A DNA stretch of 64,000 nt from Thermus thermophilus HB8 (GCF_000091545.1 NC_006461.1:681564-745563), one strand, 5' to 3'. Counted from the first letter of the stretch, positions 47,044 through 59,221 are shown. Notes: generated by a model not told the origin, from the sequence alone. Numbers and translations are program-made.

Positions 47044-47736
47044 CCGCGGGCCGGACGTGGGCCGGGTGGGCCGGAGCTCAATCTCGCTCACCATGGCGTG
47101 CCCGGGCATCTCCAGGGCGAAGAGGACCGCTTGGGCCACGTCCTCGGGCTTAAGCTTCCAGGCCTGGCCCGGGGTGTTCCCGGCGAAGCCGGTGTCCACG
47201 GAGCCCGGGAGGACGTTCACCACCCGGACGTTCGCCTCCCGGAGGTCCAGCATGGCGGCCCCGGCGAGGCCCAAAAGGCCGAACTTGCTGGCGTTGTAGG
47301 CGGCCCCGCCCTTGAAGGGGTTCTTCCCCGCGAGGCTCCCCACGTTGACGATGGTGCCCCCGCCCCGGCGCAGGAGGGCGGGGACGGCGTGGCGGATGCC
47401 GAGGAAGGCCCCCGTGAGGTTGGTGTCCAGCACGAGCCGCCACTCCTCCAGGGTGAGCTCGTGGACGGGCTTCATCACCCCGACCCCGGCGTTGTTCACC
47501 AGGGCGCTAAGCTCCCCGAAGGCCTCCTCCATGGCGGCCACGGCCCGGGCCCAGTCCCCCTCCTCCCGGACGTCCCCGGGAAGGGGTAGGGCCCCCTCCA
47601 GCTCGGCGGCGAGGGCCTGGAGCCTCTTTTCGTCCCGGGCCATGAGGCCCACCCGGTACCCCTTGGCGTGGAGGAGGCGGGCGGTGGCCTCGCCGATGCC
47701 GCGGCTCGCTCCCGTGATGAGGACGGCGCCCTTCAT
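47041..47736 (-). CDS. Short-chain dehydrogenase/reductase
   Basis: 231 aa classical SDR: cofactor loop ITGASRGIGEAT (about 6-17), an Arg after the second strand (MARDEKRL) suggesting NADP, LVNNAGVGV (about 82), VNVGSLAGKNPF with catalytic Ser and YNASKFG with the Tyr/Lys pair (about 146-150). ATG 47736 is chosen because GGAGGGC precedes it; ATG 47745 is possible. The substrate is unknown. It follows the zinc dehydrogenase gene closely, so the two may act in one pathway. Confidence 0.92.
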   Translation of the reverse strand: MKGAVLITGASRGIGEATARLLHAKGYRVGLMARDEKRLQALAAELEGALPLPGDVREEGDWARAVAAMEEAFGELSALVNNAGVGVMKPVHELTLEEWRLVLDTNLTGAFLGIRHAVPALLRRGGGTIVNVGSLAGKNPFKGGAAYNASKFGLLGLAGAAMLDLREANVRVVNVLPGSVDTGFAGNTPGQAWKLKPEDVAQAVLFALEMPGHAMVSEIELRPTRPTSGPR

Positions 47737-47746
47737 GCCCTCCATC

Positions 47747-48838
47747 CTACCCTTTGGGCCGGAAGAGGGCCTTCCCCTTCGCCACAAGGGCCTCGGGCCA
47801 GGCCTCCAGGGGGTAGACGCCCCCCACCAGGCTTTCCAGGCCCTCTAGCTCCGGGAGAAGCCCCACCGCCTCCCGGAACTCCTCCCGGGTGTAGGTGTAG
47901 CTCCCCCAAAGGGCCACCTCCTTAAACCAGAAGGGGGAGAGGTCCACAACCTCAAGCCCCGGCGCTCCCAGGAGGAGCACCTTCCCCCCTTCCCGGGCGA
48001 GGGCGAGGGCCTCCCGGAAGCCCCGGCCGCTTCCCGAGGCCTCCACCACCGCCTCGTACCCGCCCCTATGGCCCTCAAAGAGGAGGTAGCGGTAGCGCCG
48101 GGCCCGCGCCAAAAGGGCCTCCTTCGCGCTCCCGTAGACCCCGTCTGCCCCGAAGGCCTTGGCCCTTTCCGCCTGGTGGGGGTACTTGGCCACGGCGAGA
48201 AGCCTTCCCGCGTAGCCCAGGGCCCGTAGGAGCCTGACCGCGAGGAGGCCGATGGTGCCCATCCCCAGGACCAGGACCTCCTCAGGCCAGGGCTTGAGTT
48301 TGTTTAAGCCCCTCAGGACCACCGCCAAAGGCTCGGCGAAGACGGCCCGCTCCTCGGGGACGCCTGGGGGGATGGGGTAGAGCCTCTCCGGGCGGGCCAG
48401 GACCCACTCCCCCCATCCCCCGGGGAGGTCCCGGTTGTAGCCCAGCATCCCCGGGGCCAAGGGGCCCTCGGCCACGTTCTGGCAAAGCCCTTCCTCCCCC
48501 TCCTGGCACCTAGGGCAGGGGGGAAGCCCCCGGTCGGCGCAGGCGAGGAGGGGGTTCACCGCCACGAGAGCCCCCTCGTGTTCCCCCAGGATCTCGTGGC
48601 CCAGCACCGCGGGGAAGGAGAAGAAGGGGCTTAGGGAGGGGGGGCTTTTCCCGTAGAGGAGGGCGAGGTCCGAGCCGCAGACCCCGCTTAGGCGCACCCG
48701 GACCCGCAGGAAGCCTTCCCGTTCGGGGAGGGGGACCTCGGCGAGCCTGAGGGGGAGGAGCTTTCTGGGAAAGCGCTTACCGAGAAGCCTCGCCCCGAAG
48801 AAGCGGGGGAGGGATGGGGTGTAGAGGAGGGCCTTCAT
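47747..48838 (-). CDS. Zinc-dependent MDR alcohol/sugar dehydrogenase
   Basis: 363 aa medium-chain dehydrogenase. Catalytic zinc ligands are Cys in SGVCGSDLALL (about 54) and the GHE of AVLGHEILGEH (about 80). The structural zinc loop is partly changed (LLACADRGLPPCPRCQEGEEGLC, about 98-120, with several Cys). Rossmann fold VLVLGMGTIGLLAVRLL (about 188). It resembles threonine or sorbitol dehydrogenases, but the insert FSFPAV and altered tail are unusual. The start overlaps the class II aldolase stop (ATGA), hinting at a shared sugar or polyol pathway. Confidence 0.88.
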   Translation of the reverse strand: MKALLYTPSLPRFFGARLLGKRFPRKLLPLRLAEVPLPEREGFLRVRVRLSGVCGSDLALLYGKSPPSLSPFFSFPAVLGHEILGEHEGALVAVNPLLACADRGLPPCPRCQEGEEGLCQNVAEGPLAPGMLGYNRDLPGGWGEWVLARPERLYPIPPGVPEERAVFAEPLAVVLRGLNKLKPWPEEVLVLGMGTIGLLAVRLLRALGYAGRLLAVAKYPHQAERAKAFGADGVYGSAKEALLARARRYRYLLFEGHRGGYEAVVEASGSGRGFREALALAREGGKVLLLGAPGLEVVDLSPFWFKEVALWGSYTYTREEFREAVGLLPELEGLESLVGGVYPLEAWPEALVAKGKALFRPKG

Positions 48839-49896
48839 GCCATGGGCACGGTGCGGATGAGCTTGCCCTCTATGCGCTCCAGGATCTCGTCCAGGCTTCT
48901 TCCGGTGATGGTGAGGCCGTGGTTCTTGAGCCCCACCACGGCCCGGGCGGGGTCCGGGGCCTCCCTCACCTTATCCGCCACCGCCTGGGCGAGCTCGTAG
49001 GTGCCGCAGGGGTAGTTGAAGGCGGTGGCGGGCACGCCCTCCATCCAGGCGTGCACGTGGAGGATGGCCCCCACCTCGGGGTGCTCCCGGTAGATCATCC
49101 AGTGCTCAATGGCGTCCACGCTCACCCGCCTCGGCTCCACATGGGGAGGGACGGAGAGGAGGATGGCGTTTCGCTCGGGGTCGTAGTCCTTGACCATGAG
49201 GATGTCCCGGCCGATCTCCCGGAGGTTCGCCTTGTCCACCCCGCTTGCCGACATCCAGAAGCGTTTCTCGTCCTTGCGCACGGAGAGGTTTCCGTAGGAG
49301 AGCCCCCCGATGCCGTAGAGCCTTTTCACGTGCCTCAGGTCCTCGGGGGGGAGGATCTCCTCAATGGGGAAGGGGGCGGGGAGGAGGTCCCACTCCTTGA
49401 GCTTCTTCCCCGCCCGGTACATGCTCTCCGTGAGCTCGTCCCCCTGCCAGAGCTCGGGCTCGAGGTCCGGCTCAAAGATGTTGTTGATGACGAGGCGGCT
49501 GCAGGCGATGGGCCTTAGGCGCGCCGCCACCCGCTCGTAGAACCCCTTGCCCTCGGGCTCCCCGTAGTGGCCGAGCTCCAGGGTGAGGAACTTGACGCCC
49601 TGGCCCGGCACGTAGGCCAAGAGGACGTTGGAAAGCGCCCGGACCAGGTAGGGGTAAAGCTCCCGCAGGGGGTCTTGGGGAAACTCGGGAAGCTCCAGGA
49701 CCGAGGCCACGAAGGTGGCCTGGGCCCTGCGGCGGTAGGGCCTTGGGTTTTCCGGGGTGATGGCGTTGAGGACGAGGTTCGGGGCTTCGGACTCGGGGTT
49801 ATGGCGGAAGCCTTGGGCCTCGAGGGCCTTTCCGACGCCCTCCAGAAAAGGCTTGAGCCTGGGCGTGGGTTCGCCGTGGATGAGGTATTCCCACAT
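48835..49896 (-). CDS. Class II aldolase/adducin-family protein with N-terminal extension
   Basis: 353 aa. The C-terminal half (about 168-350) is a class II aldolase/epimerase domain: GIGGLSYGNLSVRK (substrate loop, about 197), zinc His pair in ILHVHAWMEG (about 279) and the third His in VVGLKNHGLTITG (about 323). The first 165 residues are a separate alpha/beta domain with KPFLEGVGKALEAQGF and CSRLVINNIFEPDLEPELW that I do not recognise; ordinary aldolases of this family are only about 210 aa. AAGGAGGGC precedes the start. It heads the SDR/zinc-dehydrogenase cluster. Confidence 0.82.
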   Translation of the reverse strand: MWEYLIHGEPTPRLKPFLEGVGKALEAQGFRHNPESEAPNLVLNAITPENPRPYRRRAQATFVASVLELPEFPQDPLRELYPYLVRALSNVLLAYVPGQGVKFLTLELGHYGEPEGKGFYERVAARLRPIACSRLVINNIFEPDLEPELWQGDELTESMYRAGKKLKEWDLLPAPFPIEEILPPEDLRHVKRLYGIGGLSYGNLSVRKDEKRFWMSASGVDKANLREIGRDILMVKDYDPERNAILLSVPPHVEPRRVSVDAIEHWMIYREHPEVGAILHVHAWMEGVPATAFNYPCGTYELAQAVADKVREAPDPARAVVGLKNHGLTITGRSLDEILERIEGKLIRTVPMA

Positions 49897-49929
49897 GCTG
49901 CCCTCCTTGTCCTGGCCCCTAGCCTACCC

Positions 49930-49935
49930 CATACT
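49930..49935 (+). promoter_or_regulatory. -10 box CATACT of the P1-peptidase gene
   Basis: CATACT, GGGGCC (6 nt), ATG 49942. It is one base off the TANNNT pattern but at the fixed distance seen elsewhere in this window. Confidence 0.45.
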
Positions 49936-49941
49936 GGGGCC

Positions 49942-50934
49942 ATGGCGGAAGCCTTGTGGGGAAAGGAGGCCTTGCTTCCCGGGCTTAGGGTGGGCCACTT
50001 CACGGACCGGGAGGCCCTCACCGGGTGCACCGTGGTTCTGGCGGAAGAGGGGGCGGTGGCGGCGGTGGACGTGCGGGGGGCGGCCCCGGGGACCCGGGAG
50101 ACGGACCTCCTTGCCCCCGAGAACACCGTGGAGCGGGTCCAGGCGGTCCTCCTCACTGGGGGAAGCGCCTTGGGCCTTGCCGCCGCAGACGGGGTGGTGC
50201 GCTACCTCCGGGAGCGGGGAAAGGGCTTCCCCACGCCCGCGGGCGTGGTGCCCATCGTGCCCGCCGCGGTGCTTTACGACCTGGGGCGGGGGGAGGCCTT
50301 CCGGCCCCCGGGCCCGGAGGCGGGGTATGGAGCCTGTCTCGCCGCAGGAAGCGAGGTGGCCGAGGGGAGCGTGGGGGCGGGCACGGGGGCCGTGGCGGGC
50401 GGGGTGAAGGGCGGGGTGGGCCTTGCGGGCTACCTCCTGGAGGAGGGCTTTAGGGTCATGGCCCTCGCCGCGGTGAATAGCCTCGGCCGCCCCTTTGACC
50501 CCCTCACGGGGAGGCTCTACGCCGAGGGCCTCCTCGCCCCGGAGGAGCGGGCGCTTCTCCCCGACCTCTCCCGCTACCGGGGAAGCCCCGAGGACTACCG
50601 CTTTCCCTTCCTCCTCGGCCAGAACACCACCCTGGCGGTGGTGGCCACGGACGCCCCCCTCACCAAGGCCCAGGCCAAAAGGCTCGCCATCATGGCCCAA
50701 GACGGCCTCGCCCGGGCCCTCCGCCCCGCCCACACCCCTTTGGACGGGGACCTGGTCTTCGCCCTGGCCCTGGGGGACGGGCAAGGGGTGGACCCCATGA
50801 CCCTCCTCCGCCTTGGGGCCTACGCCGCTGACGCCCTCGCCCGGGCCATCGCCCGGGGGGTGCTCTTGGCGGAGGGGGTGCCGGGGGTGCTTGCCTACAG
50901 GGAGAGGGTGGCCGGGGGTCCGTCTGAATTTTAA
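49942..50934 (+). CDS. P1-family (DmpA/S58) aminopeptidase-like protein
   Basis: 330 aa Ntn-type self-processing peptidase family. Motifs are LPGLRVGHFTDREALTGCTVVL at the N-terminus (key residues about 12-33), VLLTGGSALGLAAADGVVRYL (about 71), GSVGAGTGAVAGGVKGGVG (about 147) and the processing/nucleophile region GQNTTLAVVATDAPL with Thr at about 233. ATG 49942 is selected because of the -10 box 6 nt upstream; the open frame further upstream is a shadow of the aldolase gene. The physiological peptide or amide substrate is unknown. Confidence 0.88.
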   Translation: MAEALWGKEALLPGLRVGHFTDREALTGCTVVLAEEGAVAAVDVRGAAPGTRETDLLAPENTVERVQAVLLTGGSALGLAAADGVVRYLRERGKGFPTPAGVVPIVPAAVLYDLGRGEAFRPPGPEAGYGACLAAGSEVAEGSVGAGTGAVAGGVKGGVGLAGYLLEEGFRVMALAAVNSLGRPFDPLTGRLYAEGLLAPEERALLPDLSRYRGSPEDYRFPFLLGQNTTLAVVATDAPLTKAQAKRLAIMAQDGLARALRPAHTPLDGDLVFALALGDGQGVDPMTLLRLGAYAADALARAIARGVLLAEGVPGVLAYRERVAGGPSEF

Positions 50935-50957
50935 GCAATGAAAAACCCCTTCATGCC

Positions 50958-50987
50958 TTGACAACCTGGGGGAGGCCGTGGTGTGAT
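50958..50987 (+). promoter_or_regulatory. Promoter of the TRAP operon
   Basis: TTGACA (50958-50963), 18-bp spacer, TGTGAT (50982-50987), then a 29-nt leader with GGGGGAG before ATG 51017. Unlike many genes here this one has a proper -35 box and a leader. Confidence 0.6.
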
Positions 50988-50989
50988 GA

Positions 50990-52102
<1,113 letters not shown>

Positions 52103-52106
52103 GCCT

Positions 52107-52619
52107 ATGAACGCCCTGCTGCGCTGGCTCTCCTGGGTGGAGGCGGTGGCGGTCTGGGTGGGGCGTCTGGCCGCTTGGATCACCTTGGTCTGCGTGCTCA
52201 TCCTGACCTACGAGGTGGTCATGCGGTATTTCTTCAATGCCCCCACCCGCTGGGCCCACCTCACCTCCACCCTTCTTTTCGGCCTCCTTTACGTCCTCAC
52301 CGGGGCCTACGCCCTCAAAGAGAAGAGTCATGTAGGGGTGGACGTCTTCTACAGCCGTCTGCCCCGGAAGGCCCAGGCGGCGGTGAACCTCTTGGGCTCC
52401 GTCTTCCTCTTTCTCTTCGCCGGGGCGCTTCTCCTTTACGGCTGGGACTTCTTCCTGGCCTCCTGGCGGGACCGGGAGTTCGCTCTGGATAACGAGGCGA
52501 TCCCCATCTACCCCTTTAAACTGGCCATTCCTTTAGGGGCCCTTCTCCTGCTGATGCAAGGGCTGGTTTTGGCCCTGCGCGAACTCGCCTTCCTCCTCGG
52601 GGGTGCCCATGCCGATTGA
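52107..52619 (+). CDS. dctQ: TRAP transporter small permease
   Basis: 170 aa with four membrane helices (about 20-42, 52-72, 90-112, 137-160), typical of DctQ. Conserved marks are YEVVMRYFFNAPTRW (about 35-49) and AYALKEKSHVGVDVFY (about 67-82). It partners the large permease, whose start overlaps its 3' end by 11 bp, and the dctP product. Confidence 0.94.
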   Translation: MNALLRWLSWVEAVAVWVGRLAAWITLVCVLILTYEVVMRYFFNAPTRWAHLTSTLLFGLLYVLTGAYALKEKSHVGVDVFYSRLPRKAQAAVNLLGSVFLFLFAGALLLYGWDFFLASWRDREFALDNEAIPIYPFKLAIPLGALLLLMQGLVLALRELAFLLGGAHAD

Positions 52620-53922
52620 GACCCTCACCTGGCTGATGTTCGGGGCCCTTTTTGTCCTTCTCCTCACCGGCTACCCCCTGGCCTTTTTGGTCGGGGGGCT
52701 TTCCGTGGTCTTCATCGCCTGGCTCTGGAGCCCCGACGCCTTGGCCTTGGTGCCCCAGCGGGTCTGGAACAACATGACCCAATACCTCCTCGCCGCCATC
52801 CCCCTTTTCATCTTCATGGCCTCCATGCTGGAAAAATCGGGGGTCATAGAGGAGGTTTTTGACGTGGCCTACAAGTGGCTGGGCCGGATCCCGGGGGGGT
52901 TGGCCGTGGCCACGGTGGTGGCCTCCACCGTCCTCGCGGCCATGGTGGGGGTTATCGGGGCGGCGGTGGTGACCATGGCCCTGGTGGCCCTCCCTTCCAT
53001 GCTCCGCCGGGGCTATAGCCCGGTTTTGGCCGTGGGAACGGTGATGGCTGGGGGGACCTTGGGCATCCTGATTCCCCCCAGCGTCTTGGCCATCGTCTAC
53101 GGCTTGGTGGCCAACCAGTCCGTGGGGGAGCTTTACCTGGGCTCGGTTTTCCCTGGGCTGGTCCTTTCGGGGTTGTACATTCTCTTCTCGGTGGGGTATG
53201 CCCTCCTGAACCCCAAGGCGGCCCCCCGCTTGAGCCCGGAGGAAACGCCCACCTGGTCCGAGCGGTGGCGGGCGCTCCGGTCCATATGGTCCCCTTTGGT
53301 CCTTATCTTTTTGGTGCTGGGCACGATCTTTCTGGGGCTTGCCGCCCCTACGGAGGCCGCGGCCATCGGGGCCTTCGGGGCCATGGTGGTGGCGGCCATC
53401 CACCGCCGTCTTTCCTGGACCATCTTGCGCTTGGCCCTGGAGCAGACGGCGAAGGCGACGGCCATGGTGATGTGGATCGTCTTTGGGGCCAACGCCTTTG
53501 TGGGGTTTTACATCGCCCAAGGGGGGGACCGCTACGTTTCCGAGCTCCTGCTGGGGACGGGACTTTCCCCCTGGGGCATCCTCCTCCTGATGCAGGGAAT
53601 CCTCATCGTCTTGGGGATGTTCTTGGACTGGGTGGGGATCCTGCTCTTGGCGGTGCCCGTCTTTGTGCCGATCATCCGGGACCTGGGGTTTGATCCCTTG
53701 TGGTTCGGCGTCCTCTATCTGGTGAACATGCAGATCTCTTTCCTAAGTCCACCCTTCGGCTACGCCCTTTTCTACGTGCGGGGTGTGGCCCCTCAGGTCC
53801 CTATGGGGACGATCTATAAAGCTGCCCTTCCCTTCCTCTTCCTCCAGCTCGTGGGGCTGGCCTTGGTGATGCTTTTCCCGGGGCTGGCCACCTGGCTTCC
53901 GAGCGTGGTGTACGGCCGCTAG
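52609..53922 (+). CDS. dctM: TRAP transporter large permease
   Basis: 437 aa, about 12 membrane helices; sodium-coupled uptake channel of the TRAP system. Family marks are LLTGYPLAFLVGGLSVVF near the N-terminus, IPLFIFMASMLEKSG (about 64-78), MAGGTLGILIPPSVLAIVYGL (about 146) and PTEAAAIGAFGAM (about 246). ATG 52609 is preferred over GTG 52603. Its stop shares a 4-bp CTAG with the stop of the convergent protease gene. Confidence 0.95.
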   Translation: MPIETLTWLMFGALFVLLLTGYPLAFLVGGLSVVFIAWLWSPDALALVPQRVWNNMTQYLLAAIPLFIFMASMLEKSGVIEEVFDVAYKWLGRIPGGLAVATVVASTVLAAMVGVIGAAVVTMALVALPSMLRRGYSPVLAVGTVMAGGTLGILIPPSVLAIVYGLVANQSVGELYLGSVFPGLVLSGLYILFSVGYALLNPKAAPRLSPEETPTWSERWRALRSIWSPLVLIFLVLGTIFLGLAAPTEAAAIGAFGAMVVAAIHRRLSWTILRLALEQTAKATAMVMWIVFGANAFVGFYIAQGGDRYVSELLLGTGLSPWGILLLMQGILIVLGMFLDWVGILLLAVPVFVPIIRDLGFDPLWFGVLYLVNMQISFLSPPFGYALFYVRGVAPQVPMGTIYKAALPFLFLQLVGLALVMLFPGLATWLPSVVYGR

Positions 53923-54920
53923 CGCCCGGGGAAGGGGGCGAGGACCACCTCCACCGGGAAGACCTGGCCTCCCCGCCGCACCGTGAGCCGGACCCTGTCC
54001 CCCACCCTGTAGCGGCGCACCTCCCGGAGGAGGTCCTCAAAGGCGTTCACGGGGACGCCGTTGACCTCTAGGATCACGTCCGGCACGCCGCCCGACTCCA
54101 CCCCCCTAAGCCCCGCCCTGTGGGCCGCCCCGCCCGGGACCACCTCGCCCACCAGGACCCCGCCCGGGGGCAGGCCCAGTTCCCGGGCAAGCTCCGGGGT
54201 GAGCCCCCTGGGCCCCCTCAGGCCCAGGTAGGGCCAGGACTCCTCGAGGCCCGCCCGGAGGGCCTCCAGGGTCCTTTCCCAGCCGAAGAGGGGGGTGAAG
54301 TAGCCGCGGAAGCCCTCCTCCGTGGCCCCGATGGCCACGGCCACCCCCAGGACCCTCCCCTCCCGGTTGAGGACGGGCCCCCCGGAGTCCCCGGGAGCGA
54401 GGGGGAGGGAGGTTTCCACAAGGCCTTGGGGAAGGAAGGGGGAGGGGGAGGCCTCGAGGCGGAGGACGCGGCCGTACCTAGGGGCGAGGAACTCGCCCCG
54501 GCCGTTCCCGATGTGGAGGACGGCCTCCCCAGGGCGGGGAGGGGTGAGGGGGCCCAGGGGGAGGGCCCTGGGGCCTTCCCCCTCCGCCTTCAGGTAGGCC
54601 AGGTCCCGGGGTTCGGAAAAGCCCACGACCCGGGCCTTGAGGCGCGTCCCCGCGGCGGTGTAGAGGACGACCTCCCGCTTCCCGGCCACCACGTGGTAGG
54701 CGGTGAGGGCCTCGTCCTTGCCCACGAAAAAGCCCGTGCCCCGGGGGCCTTCCGCCACCTCCACCCGGAAGACGGCGGGGTGGGCCTCCCGGTAGACCCG
54801 CTCCAGGGCCTCGCCCTCCGCCCCGGCGGGGAGGGTCCAGAAGACCTCAGGGGCGGCCCGCCAGGCGAGGAAGGCCGCGAGGAGGAGAAGCCCGAGGAGG
54901 CCTAGCCGGAGCCGGGCCAT
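53919..54920 (-). CDS. HtrA/DegP-like serine protease with PDZ domain
   Basis: 333 aa envelope quality-control protease. N-terminal membrane anchor (about 3-22), trypsin-like domain with His in ALTAYHVVAG (about 76), Asp in EPRDLAYLKAEG (about 107) and Ser in LAPGDSGGPVL (about 179). One PDZ domain follows (about 220-325, YLGLRG, GVLVGEVVPGGAAHRAGL, DVILEVNGVPV). It starts 4 nt after the lon stop, so the two proteases are in one operon. Confidence 0.93.
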   Translation of the reverse strand: MARLRLGLLGLLLLAAFLAWRAAPEVFWTLPAGAEGEALERVYREAHPAVFRVEVAEGPRGTGFFVGKDEALTAYHVVAGKREVVLYTAAGTRLKARVVGFSEPRDLAYLKAEGEGPRALPLGPLTPPRPGEAVLHIGNGRGEFLAPRYGRVLRLEASPSPFLPQGLVETSLPLAPGDSGGPVLNREGRVLGVAVAIGATEEGFRGYFTPLFGWERTLEALRAGLEESWPYLGLRGPRGLTPELARELGLPPGGVLVGEVVPGGAAHRAGLRGVESGGVPDVILEVNGVPVNAFEDLLREVRRYRVGDRVRLTVRRGGQVFPVEVVLAPFPGR

Positions 54921-54924
54921 GGTC

Positions 54925-57312
<2,388 letters not shown>

Positions 57313-57320
57313 CTGCCCCT

Positions 57321-57326
57321 ATGATA
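57321..57326 (-). promoter_or_regulatory. -10 box TATCAT of lon
   Basis: Minus strand TATCAT, AGGGGCAG (8 nt), ATG 57312. The remaining 105 bp up to the regulator gene stop at 57432 holds no other signal I can name. Confidence 0.5.
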
Positions 57327-57431
57327 CCCCCCTTTCAGGAAACAAAGGCACCCCGGGGCACAATGGGCGTTCAGGCTTTGGCCGGGGACCGCGGCCGCCA
57401 GCGGAGGGGATTGGTCCCTACGGGAGAACGC

Positions 57432-59111
57432 TTAGAGGCTCTCGGTCATCTCTAGGGGTACGAGGATTTCTTGGTTTCCTGGAGCGGTCTCCCAGGCTTG
57501 TAGGCGTAGGGAGACTACCCCTGGGGTCCCTAGCTCTAGTAGGTACTGTCCCGGGCGGAGTAGAAACTCGTGGTCCAGGTTTTCCTGGGGGAGCACCGCG
57601 CCCCAGGGATAATACCCCGGGTTGGCGCGGGGGAGAAAGTACACAGCCCCTTCCCCCTTTAAGCTTCTAAGCCGGAAGGGAAAAGCCTCGAGGTTGGCCC
57701 CAAGCCCCAAAGGAAGTTCTTGGTACACCTCCCCCTGTAGATGGAGGAGGAGGGGCTCTTCCAGCTCCAGTACAGCTTCCGCCACTTCGCCCTGGAAGGA
57801 GACGAGGTGTATTTCCTCTGTTTCCAATGCCCGCTTCTTCCCCTTGCGCACCCGGGACCGGGGCAGAGGGACGTTAGGGCCTGGGTGGGCGGCCAGGGCT
57901 TGGCGCCAGCTTCCAAGCTGCGCGGCCTTGAGGGCTTCTCCTTTTTCTCCATAAAAGCGGTGGTAGGCAGCGGCCACCGGATCTCCCAGGGCTTCCCAGG
58001 CTTCGGCCAAGCGGGCGTGCAGGCGGCAGCGCTCCCCCTCCCCGAACCCCGCTGTCAAGTAAGGGCGGAACTGGGGCTCGCTGAAGCGGTACCTGCCTTC
58101 GCAGTAGAGGAGCCAGCCCCGGTGCTCCAGCTCGTCCAGCGCTTCCCCGTATCCCAAGATCCAGGCCAGTTTTTCGGGGAAAGGTCCCGGGTGAAGGGCC
58201 AGCACCTCTAGGGCCTTGCGCGCTTCCCAGGGTAGGTGGCGGGCCTCGAGGGCCACCATGGCCCGCACCCGCTGGGGAAGGGCCTCGGGGTTTCCCATGG
58301 CTAGGAGTTCCCGCAAAACCTCCACCCGGCCGCCGCTTCGCAGGTAGAAGCGGGCGGCCTCGGCGAAGGGCAGATGGCGTAGAGGCCCCCCCACCGCCTC
58401 CCGCCAGGAGAGGCAGGGTACCTGCTCCACCACGGTCACCTCTGCGGGAAAGCGGGTCCTGAGGGCCAGGAGAAAGGAAGGGTCCTCCCCGAAGCTGGAA
58501 CGGGCCACCACCAGAACCCGCCCTGGAAGAGGTTTCAGGGCGAGGCCCACCTCCTTGGGGGGAAAGGGCTCGGAGAGGTAGAAGACCCCGGCGCCTTCGC
58601 CCAGGCCATGCCGCAGGGGAAGGCCGAGCTTTTGGGCAAGGGCCTGGGCCAGGCTTTCCTGCCCCGAACCTGGGGGACCGATGAGGATCACCAGGGCAGG
58701 GGGGCGCACCGCCTCCAGGCGCTTGGGGAAAGGCGTCCCCTCTTCCCCGGGGGCTAACCGGGTCCGCCACCCGTACACCCAGTCGGCAAAGGCGGGGGAG
58801 AGGTCCTCGAGCCCCTCCATGGCCTCCCCGCTCCCGGGAGTTCGGTCCAGCTCCACCCCAGGGGGCAGGGTGAGCACGGGGCCCCGGAAGGCTTCCTTTC
58901 CGAAGAAGGAGCGGAGGTGGGTGAGTTCGGACCGCAGGTTTTGCAGGGCGACCCTGTGGCCCCAAAGGAGGTCCGCAAGCCTCTCCCTGCGCGTAGGGCC
59001 TTCCAGGGCCAGGTAGTAGAGGATCCCCAAGGCCTTCCGCCTCAGGGGCAGAGGCCCCATGGGGCCCTCCGCCCGAGAAGGGCCGAAAAGGGGAAGCCGC
59101 ACCGGCACCAT
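57432..59111 (-). CDS. SARP/AfsR-type transcriptional regulator with degenerate ATPase domain
   Basis: 559 aa. Residues 1-72 form an OmpR-like winged helix of SARP type: VRLPLFGPSRAEG, LRRKALGILYYLAL, RRERLADLLWG and LQNLRSELTHLRSFFG. Residues about 130-290 look like an AAA/NTPase domain, but the P-loop reads LIGPPGSGQESLA with Gln in place of the catalytic Lys, so ATP hydrolysis is doubtful. A helical part (about 290-405) precedes a beta-rich C-terminal domain (about 425-559) ending in a jelly-roll-like LLRPGQYLLELGTPGVVSLRL. Heptamer repeats of SARP type lie upstream of both this gene and the divergent operon at 59281, which is its likely target. Codons are less GC-biased than in neighbouring lon. 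Confidence 0.85.
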   Translation of the reverse strand: MVPVRLPLFGPSRAEGPMGPLPLRRKALGILYYLALEGPTRRERLADLLWGHRVALQNLRSELTHLRSFFGKEAFRGPVLTLPPGVELDRTPGSGEAMEGLEDLSPAFADWVYGWRTRLAPGEEGTPFPKRLEAVRPPALVILIGPPGSGQESLAQALAQKLGLPLRHGLGEGAGVFYLSEPFPPKEVGLALKPLPGRVLVVARSSFGEDPSFLLALRTRFPAEVTVVEQVPCLSWREAVGGPLRHLPFAEAARFYLRSGGRVEVLRELLAMGNPEALPQRVRAMVALEARHLPWEARKALEVLALHPGPFPEKLAWILGYGEALDELEHRGWLLYCEGRYRFSEPQFRPYLTAGFGEGERCRLHARLAEAWEALGDPVAAAYHRFYGEKGEALKAAQLGSWRQALAAHPGPNVPLPRSRVRKGKKRALETEEIHLVSFQGEVAEAVLELEEPLLLHLQGEVYQELPLGLGANLEAFPFRLRSLKGEGAVYFLPRANPGYYPWGAVLPQENLDHEFLLRPGQYLLELGTPGVVSLRLQAWETAPGNQEILVPLEMTESL

Positions 59112-59120
59112 GGGCCACCT

Positions 59121-59150
59121 CCGTTAAGCTCAGCGTTAAAAAAGCGTGAA
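59121..59150 (-). promoter_or_regulatory. Heptamer repeats upstream of the SARP gene
   Basis: Minus strand TTCACGC (59150-59144), TTAACGC (59139-59133) at exact 11-bp period and TTAACGG (59127-59121) 12 bp further, ending 9 nt before the start codon. Binding here would sit on the regulator's own promoter and is likely to give feedback. A further TTAACGC lies on the plus strand at 59177-59183. Confidence 0.6.
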
Positions 59151-59221
59151 AACCCTTAGCTCTCTCGCCATGCAGTTTAACGCTCGTCTGTCAAACCCCT
59201 GTGAAAAATGACCGAACCCCC

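Noticed and set aside
46291..47589. A 432-codon plus-strand frame over the metY leader, sufE and SDR genes.
   Set aside because: It crosses a SAM riboswitch and terminator and is antisense to two recognised genes.
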